DNA of 64,000 nucleotides from a virus, in IMG/VR virus record IMGVR_UViG_3300017917_001151, positions 18,852-82,851 of that record; one strand, 5' to 3'. This document shows positions 8,367 to 16,894 of this stretch, piece after piece. The notes below the pieces were generated by a model that worked only from the letters and a program-made list of their open reading frames with translations, was not told the origin of the DNA and ran no database searches. How positions within the stretch are numbered: position 1 is the stretch's first letter; the number at the start of each line of letters is the position of its first letter. Made by a program: the position numbers and the translations under genes.

Positions 8367-9196
8367 TATTCAATTCTTCCAAATCCGCTCCAAATGCCAG
8401 GACTACCTGACTGTGTACATACCCAACCTATAAATTTTCCAGGATGTGGATAGTTGTTCCAAACTATGTCGCCTTCGTTAAATGCACCACCGGATGGAGG
8501 TTCGTTGCCGCTAAGGTGTAATTTATCGTTAAATTTAAGAGCACCGTTAACGTGTAGTTTACTTCTAGGATCTGGATTTTGAACATTGATGCCTAGACTT
8601 CCTATAATAGAAACTTTTGAATCACCTGTAGCAGGATTTCCTAGAGTGATATTTCCACCTGCTGTAATAGATATTCTAGGCGTGTTATCAGTGGATAGTT
8701 CTAAGTCTGTATAATTGTAAGTGCCAATCCTTGCGGTGTTTATGTCAGAAGCGCCTATAACTAAATCTACATTTTGGTCGATAAGGTTAATGGTCGCTTT
8801 AGGTTGATCAGTCCCTATGCCTAGTCTATCAGTATTAGAATCATATATTAAGTATTGATTTACACTCAATCCACCGTCGACAATAAGACCTTTTAAGTGT
8901 CCAACTTCTCTAAGATTACTTTTTGTAACTGTTGGTCCTAGTTCTTGATCATCGAGTAATTTGATACCGTTTACAGAAATGCTTTTACCTTTTGCTAGGT
9001 CGAGATTTTCTGATAAAAATATTCTATCTGGTTTACTAAAGTAAACTAGTTGTTTATTATATCCTTGTCCGGCCCAAAGAATTCCTTTCCCTTCGATGTC
9101 GCCTTCGATTTTAATATAGGGAACACTTCCTGTAATGGAAGAACTTTCTTCGTGTAATTCTTTTATTAGTGTTGCTAATTGTTCAATTTTAGACAT
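8366..9196 (-). CDS. Tail-fibre-like structural protein, paralogue 1
   Basis: About 276 residues from the ATG at 9196 (SKIEQLATLIKELHEE). It lacks a region present in the upstream paralogue but shares the middle block GKGILWAGQGYNKQLVYFS and the C-terminal GDIVWNNYPHPGKFIGWVC domain. The C-terminal GDIVWN...GWVC...GxW pattern is common in fibre tips of marine T4-like phages. One base separates it from the paralogue, which points to tandem duplication. Confidence 0.75.
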   Translation of the reverse strand: MSKIEQLATLIKELHEESSSITGSVPYIKIEGDIEGKGILWAGQGYNKQLVYFSKPDRIFLSENLDLAKGKSISVNGIKLLDDQELGPTVTKSNLREVGHLKGLIVDGGLSVNQYLIYDSNTDRLGIGTDQPKATINLIDQNVDLVIGASDINTARIGTYNYTDLELSTDNTPRISITAGGNITLGNPATGDSKVSIIGSLGINVQNPDPRSKLHVNGALKFNDKLHLSGNEPPSGGAFNEGDIVWNNYPHPGKFIGWVCTQSGSPGIWSGFGRIE

Positions 9197-9197
9197 A

Positions 9198-10292
9198 TTA
9201 TGAGTTTCCAATCTTACCAAACGGTTCCCATAAGCCAGGAGCTCCTGCCTGTACACAAATCCAACCCACATACTGATTAATTCTCGGATTTGAATTCCAC
9301 ACTATATCGCCTGAATTATATGCTCCACTAGTAGGATATGTTTCTCCTACGGTTTGTAGTTTGTTACTGAATCTCACTGGACCGTTTACATGAAGGTCTA
9401 CTTCGGGATCCGGTGTTGAAACTCTTATAGATAATTTTCCGTGTACAGATACCTGCACAGGAGCTATCTTGGGATTACCTAAATTAATATTTCCGCTAGA
9501 GCTAATGATAATTCTAGCTGTGTTATCTGTGCCAATTTCTAAATTATGACTGGCATAGGTTCCGATAAATCCTTTTACTGTATCTTTAGATCCGAGTATA
9601 AGTTCTACATCGCCTTCTACAATACTGAGTGCGGCATTCGGATCTTCTGTACCTAGCCCTAGTCTGTTTGTATCTGATCTAAATGAAACGTATTGACTTA
9701 TAGATACATCACCGTCTACGATTAATCCTTGTAGTCTTCCTACCTGTTTTAGATTACTTTTTGTAATAGTAGGACCTAATTCTTGTTCATCTATGAGTTT
9801 AACATTATTGACGGTTATACTTTTGCCTTTGCCTAAATCTAAATTTTCAGACACAAAAATTCTATCTGGATTACTAAAATAAACTAATTGCTTGGTGTAA
9901 CCTTTTCCGGACCATAGCAGACCTTTGCCGTCGAGAACATCTCCGCCGAACGATATAGGAACATCTTTTTCAAACTTAATGTCGGCTTTGATTTCTTCTA
10001 CTTCTAATATCTTAGTTTTTAGGGTGCCGTTTACTGTTAGATTATCTAAGTTTTCTACAAAAAGATTTTTTGCGTGTACGCCAAATTCGTCTAAGGTTAA
10101 CTGTGTTTTTGATGCTGTATCTTTGATACCGGTACTGGCAAAATTAGTAATAGTACCGCCGTTGATATGATCTCCTGTTAGGGATCTAAGAGGTAATTTA
10201 CGTGCTATTTCTTTAGCATCGGGAGCACCTCGCTGGGCTATTCCTTGGATTTCGTCAGCTAATGCGGCTAGGATTTGGTTGATATTGCTCAT
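9198..10292 (-). CDS. Tail-fibre-like structural protein, paralogue 2
   Basis: About 364 residues from the ATG at 10292 (SNINQILAALADEIQG), eight bases after a GATAAATA late promoter. Contains the block GKGLLWSGKGYTKQLVYFS, a beta-rich middle and the C-terminal GDIVWNSNPRINQYVGWIC domain shared with the next gene. It carries about 90 extra residues at the N-terminus compared with its neighbour. A virion fibre or adhesin role is likely from the repeats and context. Confidence 0.78.
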   Translation of the reverse strand: MSNINQILAALADEIQGIAQRGAPDAKEIARKLPLRSLTGDHINGGTITNFASTGIKDTASKTQLTLDEFGVHAKNLFVENLDNLTVNGTLKTKILEVEEIKADIKFEKDVPISFGGDVLDGKGLLWSGKGYTKQLVYFSNPDRIFVSENLDLGKGKSITVNNVKLIDEQELGPTITKSNLKQVGRLQGLIVDGDVSISQYVSFRSDTNRLGLGTEDPNAALSIVEGDVELILGSKDTVKGFIGTYASHNLEIGTDNTARIIISSSGNINLGNPKIAPVQVSVHGKLSIRVSTPDPEVDLHVNGPVRFSNKLQTVGETYPTSGAYNSGDIVWNSNPRINQYVGWICVQAGAPGLWEPFGKIGNS

Positions 10293-10299
10293 AGTATTG

Positions 10300-10307
10300 T
10301 ATTTATC
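10300..10307 (-). promoter_or_regulatory. Late promoter GATAAATA
   Basis: Octamer eight bases from the ATG at 10292 of the fibre-like gene. Confidence 0.5.
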
Positions 10308-10314
10308 CGCCAAC

Positions 10315-10340
10315 AAAAAAGCAGGCCGAAGCCTGCTTTT
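10315..10340 (-). terminator. Rho-independent terminator
   Basis: GCAGGC-CGAA-GCCTGC stem with flanking A and T runs. On the minus strand it ends in six Ts and sits 18 bases after the stop of the gene at 10358. The hairpin is symmetrical, but no plus-strand gene reads into it. Confidence 0.85.
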
Positions 10341-10357
10341 ACTGAGTATTTACTTTG

Positions 10358-11530
10358 TTATTGTACTTTAAGTAGGATAGTATCTTCGTTGATACGTCCG
10401 TTGAGCTTAATATCTACTGCTTTAATGTCCTCTAGGAACTTACGCAGAGCAACTTTACCTGCATCTTTAAATGCTTTGAGTTGTTCTTCTGGCTTACGCA
10501 GAGTCTTTTGTACGCTCTTGATCGTGTCGTAGCCAGTGATCGTAGTACCTTTAACTCCGAGCTCGTTAAACTCACCAGCAACATATTTGCCCAACTTACG
10601 AGTTTTGGTATTGTAGATCCAAAGCTCTTTAGCACCAATAATGTCCGTAGGATTAATAGACACTAGTTTTAGAGTCTGCTCGGTTTTCATGTACTTGAGC
10701 TTGCCTACGATCTTCTCAGCAGGTACAGCTTTGCGAGCACGTGGCTTCTTGTTAACCTTAGCTTCCTGCATGAGCATGTCACAGGCAGTAAGAATATCAT
10801 TATAGAAAGCTACGATCTTCTTGACCTGTGCTTTGCTCAAATGGCTGTAACCTTCTTTGAGCTGATCGCACTTGCCTTCTTGAAGCTCAAGGTATTCATC
10901 ATACTGACGCTTGTAAACGTCTTTGATAATACGAGCGTGTGCGGCTTTAGCCTGTTTTCCTTTAAGAAGGTTAAGTACCTTAAATACTTTAGGATCAAAG
11001 GATTCTGGATCTGTAGCAAACGATTCGATAGCATCTTCGATTTCTTCAGTCATCTTATAAGAAGCTTCACGAACACGATCCTGGATGCTAGGCAGTTGGA
11101 CAGCGGGTTTAACTTCTTGACTGTCTTCGGGCTCTTGCTCGTCATCCTTGCCTTCTTCAATAATCTTAGCAATTGATTTGCTCAACCATTCTGCGGTACT
11201 ACGACCTTCGTTAAAGTCTGCACGTTGAGCAGGCATACCTTTAAGGAGATTGGCCGCAACTGCACCAACAGTTACAGAACAGCGATTATCTTTGGTATCC
11301 TTGAATGCTTTGATAACATCCTTAGGATAATTCTGGCTGCTCATCCAATTAATGACTTTGGGCTTGAGTTCTTTACCAGAGCTTTCCAAACGGTACCACT
11401 CCATAGAAACTCGGAAGTGTTTATTAAACTGTTCAGCAGTCATCGATTCGTGATCGTCCCACTTTGGACTTAGATCACGCCCTTTATTCTGACGAATAGC
11501 GATAGCTGCTTTTTTGAGTTTAGTTGCCAT
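10358..11530 (-). CDS. Conserved phage protein of unknown function, 390 aa
   Basis: Protein of 390 residues, basic at the N-terminus (MATKLKKAAIAIRQNKG), with an acidic low-complexity stretch around residues 130-142 (EEGKDDEQEPEDSQE) and a helical, Lys-rich C-terminal half. No enzyme motif is visible. Single gene ended by a strong terminator. Similar uncharacterised proteins occur in marine T4-like phages as far as I can judge. The composition suggests an intracellular or packaged nucleic-acid-associated protein, which is a weak inference. Confidence 0.7.
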   Translation of the reverse strand: MATKLKKAAIAIRQNKGRDLSPKWDDHESMTAEQFNKHFRVSMEWYRLESSGKELKPKVINWMSSQNYPKDVIKAFKDTKDNRCSVTVGAVAANLLKGMPAQRADFNEGRSTAEWLSKSIAKIIEEGKDDEQEPEDSQEVKPAVQLPSIQDRVREASYKMTEEIEDAIESFATDPESFDPKVFKVLNLLKGKQAKAAHARIIKDVYKRQYDEYLELQEGKCDQLKEGYSHLSKAQVKKIVAFYNDILTACDMLMQEAKVNKKPRARKAVPAEKIVGKLKYMKTEQTLKLVSINPTDIIGAKELWIYNTKTRKLGKYVAGEFNELGVKGTTITGYDTIKSVQKTLRKPEEQLKAFKDAGKVALRKFLEDIKAVDIKLNGRINEDTILLKVQ

Positions 11531-11589
11531 TTAGATTCACTCCTAACTGTTTAACAATACTTATATTATACGGCCAAAAGATCATTTTG

Positions 11590-11784
11590 TCAACCTTGTT
11601 CAAACCGATCTATCTCAACCAAATCGCCTTCTTCATTTTCTCTGTATACTATAGTTTGAAGATATCCTAGGCCTAAATTGGCTTCGGCAATTTCGTATGC
11701 TTCTTTCTTACTGCTGGTTGTTTCTAACAGCTCTTCGTGGAACGATTCGTCCACGCCCCAGACCTCGTAAAGTTCCCAGGTCAT
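11590..11784 (-). CDS. Small acidic protein, 64 aa
   Basis: MTWELYEVWGVDESF... is a short acidic protein with alternating strands and one helix. No family recognised. It is the last of a run of co-directional small acidic genes from 15092 down and has similar composition to them, which supports it as real. Confidence 0.5.
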   Translation of the reverse strand: MTWELYEVWGVDESFHEELLETTSSKKEAYEIAEANLGLGYLQTIVYRENEEGDLVEIDRFEQG

Positions 11785-11806
11785 GATAAATTATTAATCT
11801 CCTAAG

Positions 11807-12343
11807 TTAAACAAATTTTTCCCAATCTCCACCGGGCGCCACTGCCCAGCCAAGACGTTGGAGATCATTCCGAATCTCGTCGGTGATGCAACCTTCTGGT
11901 ACTAGATCAACTGCAAGTTCTTCGTCGTAGCTCATACCGCCACGGATGCCAGAACAGTACCAATCTATATAGTCACCTTCCTGTCGCATGTCTGCGATTA
12001 TGCCTCCGGCATAGCGCCAAGAGCAACTCCATTCCTCTTGTTTAAGCACAGGAATAACTTCCAATCTAATAAATCCGTTATTACACATAGCCGCATATAA
12101 GTTTTGGGCATAGATTTCGGACGAACGAACTTTCTCCAAAACCCAATCAGTGGTTAGGAGATCGTACTCCATATTGTTTATTCTGCTTTCGGGATCATCA
12201 AATCTTTGATCGTATTGTTTGAGATGTTTCTCAAACATTTCTAGATAATCGGGATTAGGTTCTTCACCTTTTTCTTCGCACCGTTCAACATAACCCTCTT
12301 TTTGGAAAGTCATTCTTTCAGGACTCTTGCTGATCTTTTTCAT
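11807..12343 (-). CDS. Acidic protein of unknown function, 178 aa
   Basis: Acidic protein with a charged helical N-terminus (residues 1-60) and a Trp-rich C-terminal half (EEWSCSWRYAGG, GDYIDWYCSG). Starts 26 bases inside the upstream gene, so likely coupled. No known domain. Part of the operon of small acidic genes. Confidence 0.6.
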   Translation of the reverse strand: MKKISKSPERMTFQKEGYVERCEEKGEEPNPDYLEMFEKHLKQYDQRFDDPESRINNMEYDLLTTDWVLEKVRSSEIYAQNLYAAMCNNGFIRLEVIPVLKQEEWSCSWRYAGGIIADMRQEGDYIDWYCSGIRGGMSYDEELAVDLVPEGCITDEIRNDLQRLGWAVAPGGDWEKFV

Positions 12344-12818
12344 GGTCGTAAGGTTCTACGTTTTCTTCTATAACAGCAGTATCACCGTAGCCGTTGGCAT
12401 CGACTAGATCGATCTTAACTGGTCCTAGGATAGCCACGTGATCGTCCTCAATTTCCCAATTGTGGTCTCCGTCGTAGAGCCACGCAGTGCCCCAACGTCC
12501 TTCGTCATCTTCCTTTTCGCCACGTAGTATAGCTTCGATATCTTCTTTTTCTTCTTCTGTAAATCCATCACCGAAGTTTACATAAACACCGCAGAGATCG
12601 TCTAGCTCACAGCCCCAACCTACCTGCGGATTACAATGCACACGATCTGTTTCAGTTTTCCATACAGGTTCGTCTTCTTCTCGGAAGGCCTGTCCCCATC
12701 GCCATATTTCAGTTACATCAAAACCTCGAATAGTTCCGTCGGGCATACGCTCGAATACGTCAACAAAATATTCAACAGATTTCTTTTCTAACGGAGTGAT
12801 GCGATAGAGCTTTTCCAT
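12318..12818 (-). CDS. Acidic protein of unknown function, 166 aa
   Basis: Strongly acidic protein with DGDHNWEIEDDHVAILG near residue 120. The start overlaps the stop of the gene before it by one base. No known domain; resembles its two neighbours in charge and aromatic content, suggesting related small acidic folds or common function. Confidence 0.6.
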   Translation of the reverse strand: MEKLYRITPLEKKSVEYFVDVFERMPDGTIRGFDVTEIWRWGQAFREEDEPVWKTETDRVHCNPQVGWGCELDDLCGVYVNFGDGFTEEEKEDIEAILRGEKEDDEGRWGTAWLYDGDHNWEIEDDHVAILGPVKIDLVDANGYGDTAVIEENVEPYDHEKDQQES

Positions 12819-13312
12819 TATTCTTCCTTGAATTCTACACAGTTACCATCTTCGTCTGCAACAACAATCTTAACTTGATTGCCATCGGCATCTTCAATAA
12901 CAATAGGACCCCAGCACCAAGCTTCGCTTTCGTCGAGCATCCAACCTTCTTGGTCTTCTAGGACTTCGTAGGCACCTTCCTCGGCGATGAGTTCCTCTAG
13001 ACGTTCAATCTCTTCTTCGTCCATATCCTCGGGCCATTCCCAATCTTCCCAGCAGCCGTCATTCATGCCTTCTAGCTCTGAGCTCTCGATATTTGGTCCA
13101 GACAGGCTGTACATATTAACACTGTCTTTCTTACCATCGCCACCTGGAACGAATTCGAATTCAAACTCTGGCGGATTATCATCAGTGGTCTCTACATAAA
13201 AACTAGCCCAACGGAAACCAGTCTTGCGACGGATAGTCATGCCATCTTTGACATAGAGCTCGTGTTCTTCACAGGACTTTTTATAGTAGGTTGATACTTT
13301 CCAATTAGCCAT
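12818..13312 (-). CDS. Acidic protein of unknown function, 164 aa
   Basis: Begins with ANWKVSTYYKKSCEEHELYVKDG and is acidic from residue 80 on (EDWEWPEDMDEEEIERLEEL). No catalytic motif. Overlaps the upstream gene by eight bases and the downstream gene by one. Very acidic phage proteins can mimic DNA or bind basic host proteins, but nothing here proves that. Confidence 0.6.
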   Translation of the reverse strand: MANWKVSTYYKKSCEEHELYVKDGMTIRRKTGFRWASFYVETTDDNPPEFEFEFVPGGDGKKDSVNMYSLSGPNIESSELEGMNDGCWEDWEWPEDMDEEEIERLEELIAEEGAYEVLEDQEGWMLDESEAWCWGPIVIEDADGNQVKIVVADEDGNCVEFKEE

Positions 13313-13655
13313 TTTTCTTCTCCAGACGTTGTTTACGGAATGCCTTTGAATCTTCGATTGCCTTTTTTAAAGTTTCTGCATAGTTAAGAGCTGTCTGCTC
13401 GTTCATTGTCAGAACTGTTTCATGCTGTAAGTAACCTTTGGTTAGCAATGTCCAAATTTGTTTAAACCGATTTATTGACCACCAAGGGCTTTTTACATCA
13501 GCATAAATTGTTACAGTGATGCCTGTGTCCTCTGCTTCTACCCACAGATTGTGTGAGTGATCGGGTTGTCCACAATCACATACAACGTGGTAAGACTTGG
13601 AATCTCCCCAGTCGTTGCTTTTTAGAATACCTTCTGCAGGTGTTTGCAATTTCAT
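13305..13655 (-). CDS. Small phage protein, 116 aa
   Basis: Contains a CDCGQPDHSHNLWVE motif (about residues 27-41) that could bind a metal through two Cys and two His. The rest has a beta-sandwich-like pattern and a C-terminal Lys-rich helix. Overlaps both neighbours by a few bases. Family not recognised with certainty. Confidence 0.6.
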   Translation of the reverse strand: MKLQTPAEGILKSNDWGDSKSYHVVCDCGQPDHSHNLWVEAEDTGITVTIYADVKSPWWSINRFKQIWTLLTKGYLQHETVLTMNEQTALNYAETLKKAIEDSKAFRKQRLEKKNG

Positions 13656-13915
13656 TGTAGAGTTCTACCTTTTGCGTTTTGTTCTTGTTGATCTAATCGT
13701 TCTAACATCTCGATGTCGTCTTCATCGAGATCATCTAGGTCCAGAGGACGAGCATTCTTTTGAAACTCGCCGCTTTGAAACATTTCTTTGATCTGTGCAA
13801 CTAGTTCGTCGAGTTCTTCTTGGGTACCTTCGAAATTGTCAAAGCAACCGGGAGCGAACTGGATCTTAAGTTCTTTAACTTCGTCTGCTGTAAGGTCTTG
13901 TAATTTTTTAGTCAT
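13652..13915 (-). CDS. Small acidic protein, 87 aa
   Basis: MTKKLQDLTADEVKEL... with an acidic C-terminal segment LDLDDLDEDDIEMLERLDQQEQ. No family recognised. Overlapping stop and start with both neighbours (four bases each) supports translation as part of the operon. Confidence 0.55.
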   Translation of the reverse strand: MTKKLQDLTADEVKELKIQFAPGCFDNFEGTQEELDELVAQIKEMFQSGEFQKNARPLDLDDLDEDDIEMLERLDQQEQNAKGRTLQ

Positions 13916-14124
13916 AGTGTTTTTACCTGATCTCGTTTATCGTAGATGCTTTGGACTATCTTTTGATAATCTTCTTCGTCCATGATTGTTTTATAAAAAG
14001 TTAGTCCTTGGATTACTAGGATTGATGCTATTTCTAACGCACTGTGTTCTTCCAACATAATACGGTTAAAGGCCATATATTTTTCGTATAGGTCTTCTAC
14101 ACCTTTGCCTTCTTCAAACAGCAT
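13912..14124 (-). CDS. Small helical phage protein, 70 aa
   Basis: I place the start at the ATG at 14124 (LFEEGKGVEDLYEKYMAFNR), inside a longer open frame, because the upstream part of that frame overlaps a better supported small gene in another frame. All-helical pattern (HSALEIASILVIQGLTFYKTIMDEEDY). I have seen similar short proteins in marine T4-like phages; function unknown. Confidence 0.65.
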   Translation of the reverse strand: MLFEEGKGVEDLYEKYMAFNRIMLEEHSALEIASILVIQGLTFYKTIMDEEDYQKIVQSIYDKRDQVKTL

Positions 14125-14281
14125 CTCTGGTCCTTTGATGTTTATACTCTCTTTTAAGCCACCACTTAAATTTACTAAAATATTCTTCGTAGGTGTACTT
14201 AGGAATATTAGTTTGAAAATGTTCTTCACAATTTTCATACCAAAGTTCTCGAACCCAAGTTCTAAAAGCAGAAGATTTCAT
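14114..14281 (-). CDS. Small conserved phage protein, 55 aa
   Basis: Reading from the ATG at 14281 gives MKSSAFRTWVRELWYENCEE at the start and ends FKWWLKREYKHQRTRDAV before a TGA. The pattern AFRxWVRexWxEN...WLKREYK is one I associate with a short conserved protein of marine T4-like phages. One base separates it from the upstream stop and it overlaps the next ATG, so it fits the operon exactly. Function unknown; basic and Trp-rich. Confidence 0.7.
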   Translation of the reverse strand: MKSSAFRTWVRELWYENCEEHFQTNIPKYTYEEYFSKFKWWLKREYKHQRTRDAV

Positions 14282-14282
14282 T

Positions 14283-15092
14283 TTATGTCCATAGTGATTG
14301 ACGAACCTTAATAAGACGAATCATCATTTCTTCGTCCTCTTTATCATATTGTGCTTCCAACTCACGGCTCTTGTCAAGAGCTGTGCGGCACATTTCGGCT
14401 TCTTCTGAAGTCTTATCTTCCATATCTAGAAGATGATAGCCCTTTTCTCTGCGCATATTGCAGTAGGCAGTCCACCCGCTGGCATCGTGTACATCGGGAC
14501 GATTTGGATAAACTTCTTTCCACCAAGTGTAGAGTTCTAGGATTTCTCGGGCAGCTTTGGCCTGATAGGTAGGTTCAGGAGTTTGACCTTCTTCGATAAA
14601 GTCTTTGTTGGTCAAAGTCATCGCCCATTTTAAGTGTTCGATGCCTGCTTCCGGACAACGCCATTGACGATACCAACGGCGCCACCAAGGGTAATTATAC
14701 TTTTTACGGGCAGCTTCGTCCCAAAGACAGTGATGCCACGCCTGTTCTATTTCAACGAATTCAACAAGTTCGTTAAAAAGGCATGGCAGGAATCGATTCC
14801 CAACATCGCACCAAGTGCCACGGTGGATATCGCGAGGGTGAGCAGAAAGACAATGAGTGCGAGTAATAAAGCGATTGTTGATATAATATCGAACATTATC
14901 GATCCTTTCTGGTATCCAACACCAAACGTTTTGGATATAATCCAATCCTTCTTCAGCCAGCCACCAACGAATGGGGTACTTGGCTTTAGCAGCCTTTTCC
15001 CATTCAGACCACTCCTTGCCTGTACCGCACTGAAGCTTAGTGGTGCCGCGGATCCAATCCGCAAATTTTGAACAAGTCCAATAATTTCTCAT
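14283..15092 (-). CDS. Conserved phage protein, 269 aa, unknown function
   Basis: Trp- and Tyr-rich protein starting MRNYWTCSKFADWIRG, with WWLAEEGLDYIQN, WWRRWYRQWRCPEAG and a C-terminal charged helix. Proteins with this N-terminal pattern are widespread in T4-like phages without assigned function. It heads an operon of at least nine small genes running to 11590. No catalytic motif is visible. Confidence 0.75.
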   Translation of the reverse strand: MRNYWTCSKFADWIRGTTKLQCGTGKEWSEWEKAAKAKYPIRWWLAEEGLDYIQNVWCWIPERIDNVRYYINNRFITRTHCLSAHPRDIHRGTWCDVGNRFLPCLFNELVEFVEIEQAWHHCLWDEAARKKYNYPWWRRWYRQWRCPEAGIEHLKWAMTLTNKDFIEEGQTPEPTYQAKAAREILELYTWWKEVYPNRPDVHDASGWTAYCNMRREKGYHLLDMEDKTSEEAEMCRTALDKSRELEAQYDKEDEEMMIRLIKVRQSLWT

Positions 15093-15165
15093 ATAATTTT
15101 CTTTCTGTCGAACACTTTAATTATACTAGAAATTTAAAAACCTGTCAATATGATTCAAAAACGAC

Positions 15166-15549
15166 TCAAAATTTTCTTTGGTAGCCTGCTAGATTGAGCA
15201 TGATTGAATACTGCTCATAGGCTTTTTGGACAGCAGGATTTGTATTACGATAGTATGACTCTTCTCGTTCCTTTTCCATTAGGATTTGGAACATATCAAC
15301 TTCGCCCTGACTGTGCCGTTGCATCCTAAAGAAACGTCGTTCGAGTTCAATTAGAGCCCTTAGACGACCTTCAGGGATTTCCATAGTAAACACTCTTTCA
15401 GTTTCGTACTCAATAACATCGTTTCTTATGATATCAGCACGTTCTGGATCTGTAAAGAACTTAGGAGGATGATACCGTGCCCTACGCTTTTGATCGTTTA
15501 GGACACGGACCTCGTAGTTTTCACAAAAATCTTTTAGTTCTTCATTCAT
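15166..15549 (-). CDS. Phage protein of unknown function, 127 aa
   Basis: Charged helical protein (MNEELKDFCENYEVRVLN) with an Arg-rich first third and FFRMQRHSQGEVDMFQIL in the middle. Its ATG overlaps the thyX stop (ATGA type), so it is co-translated with thyX. No family recognised. Confidence 0.6.
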   Translation of the reverse strand: MNEELKDFCENYEVRVLNDQKRRARYHPPKFFTDPERADIIRNDVIEYETERVFTMEIPEGRLRALIELERRFFRMQRHSQGEVDMFQILMEKEREESYYRNTNPAVQKAYEQYSIMLNLAGYQRKF

Positions 15550-16228
15550 GTGACACTAGACTTTCCGTCATAGGAAATATAGCAGCGATGGCCTTAGCAC
15601 AGGCTAGAGCAACTAGCTGATGTTCTTTTTGTGTACCGTTACCTGAACGTAGTTCAATGAAGTGTACCCACGAACGCAGTGTACCGTTCATATACAGTTT
15701 GCTTTCGATATTGCCTTCTGGTAGTACTGAGCGAGCCTGTTCTTTTGCTATGCCGTTCGTGACAGCCCAAGTGTAGGCTTCACGAGAGGCTCTAATAACA
15801 GCCTGTTGTTTTTCTTCCCATAAACGTGCAAGCTCTCTCTGCTCAGGGTCTGCCAGGTCCAATTCGACAGAATTCTGTCTGTTTTTTGTGTCCTGCAATC
15901 GTGCTTCTCTAGTGACGAAGTTAAGATCTTTTGTAGGGTCAGCGTATCGTTGACTAAATTCCTGGAAGGAAAAACTTCTGTGTCGAAGAATTTGTCTTGC
16001 GATATCTCTGGTGGTGGTGATTTCCACACACGCTGATACCATTTCAAGGGGGCTCCAGTGGGCGTGTTTGACCAGGTATCGAATAAGTTTCTCTGATGTT
16101 TCGGAGTTAAATTGATTGCTTGGATTGCTGACACGGGCGCAGTACGCGATGAGTTCCTGTGCATCATCGATGCCCAAGTCTGCAAATTCTTTTGTTGGTT
16201 GTGAATAGGATACGAGTCGAACATCCAT
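15542..16228 (-). CDS. thyX: Flavin-dependent thymidylate synthase
   Basis: Protein of 228 residues. ThyX makes dTMP from dUMP using methylene-tetrahydrofolate and FAD/NADPH. The signature motif is RHRSFSFQEFSQRY at residues 82-95, preceded by HAHWSPLEM and followed by the RSVLP and LRSWVHFIELR dUMP-binding blocks. Normal length. The stop is TGA overlapping the next start, which also shows that UGA ends translation normally in this phage. Confidence 0.95.
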   Translation of the reverse strand: MDVRLVSYSQPTKEFADLGIDDAQELIAYCARVSNPSNQFNSETSEKLIRYLVKHAHWSPLEMVSACVEITTTRDIARQILRHRSFSFQEFSQRYADPTKDLNFVTREARLQDTKNRQNSVELDLADPEQRELARLWEEKQQAVIRASREAYTWAVTNGIAKEQARSVLPEGNIESKLYMNGTLRSWVHFIELRSGNGTQKEHQLVALACAKAIAAIFPMTESLVSHE

Positions 16229-16674
16229 TATGATTCCTTTAATATCTTCATTAACTTCTCTTTTTCGAGAAGATCTTTTTCTAGCTCTATATATTGTTGC
16301 CTAAGTTCTTTAAGTTTTTCCCAACGACCTTCTAGTTCGGGATTGGGTTTAAGAATGCCTAGACGCTCTTCGATTTTTTCTATAGCTTCGGTTAAACTTT
16401 TCCCGCCTATCTTTATATCAGCACCTTCTTTCATAGTCAGTCCGTCAGCATCAATATGTACATTAGAAGGTTGATAATATTGACTAGATGTCCAACTAAC
16501 AGTGCTAGAAGTTCCTGACGATAGTGTATAACCATTAGTAGGTAAGGTCACCGAACTAGTCGTCCATGTAGAAGGATCTAAAGTAATAGTATCAACGCCG
16601 GCACCACCTATAGAATAACTGGTGCCAGCGCCGTAACCTGAACCAAGAACAACTGTGTTGTCTTGATCGGACAT
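16228..16674 (-). CDS. Virion-associated structural protein, about 148 aa
   Basis: Starts at the ATG at 16674 (SDQDNTVVLGSGYGAG), just after the stop of the H1-like gene. A Gly/Ser/Thr-rich beta part is followed by DIKIGGKSLTEAIEKIEERLGIL and a long coiled-coil tail to the end. This arrangement is typical of small fibre or baseplate-linked proteins in marine T4-like phages. An upstream ATG at 16731 would add a basic stretch but overlaps the neighbour heavily. Confidence 0.65.
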   Translation of the reverse strand: MSDQDNTVVLGSGYGAGTSYSIGGAGVDTITLDPSTWTTSSVTLPTNGYTLSSGTSSTVSWTSSQYYQPSNVHIDADGLTMKEGADIKIGGKSLTEAIEKIEERLGILKPNPELEGRWEKLKELRQQYIELEKDLLEKEKLMKILKES

Positions 16675-16675
16675 A

Positions 16676-16873
16676 TTACTTGCCTGCTGCTTTGGCTTCT
16701 TTGCGGGCGTTCTTTTCTTCGGTGATTTCATTACGACGAGCCTTTACTAGTTTGGCTACCTCTTGTAATGCCTTACGAGCACGAGTACCTGCTGCGCCGT
16801 TGCCTGATGTAAATTTAGCATCTTCTGCTAGAAACTCTTCAAACTGTGATTTTAATTGTTCTACTGTTGACAT
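16676..16873 (-). CDS. Small basic phage protein, 65 aa
   Basis: STVEQLKSQFEEFLAEDAKF then GNGAAGTRARKALQEVAKLVKARR and a Lys-rich tail. Helical, basic C-terminus suggests nucleic-acid or histone-like association. Conserved-looking in marine T4-like phages. Two bases before the structural gene that follows. Function unknown. Confidence 0.65.
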   Translation of the reverse strand: MSTVEQLKSQFEEFLAEDAKFTSGNGAAGTRARKALQEVAKLVKARRNEITEEKNARKEAKAAGK

Positions 16874-16894
16874 ATATTATTTCCTTATAATAAT

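Noticed and set aside
14125-14238. N-terminal extension of the 13912 gene starting at 14238
   Set aside because: It overlaps a better supported small gene (14114-14281) in another frame and its residues look like an out-of-frame shadow.
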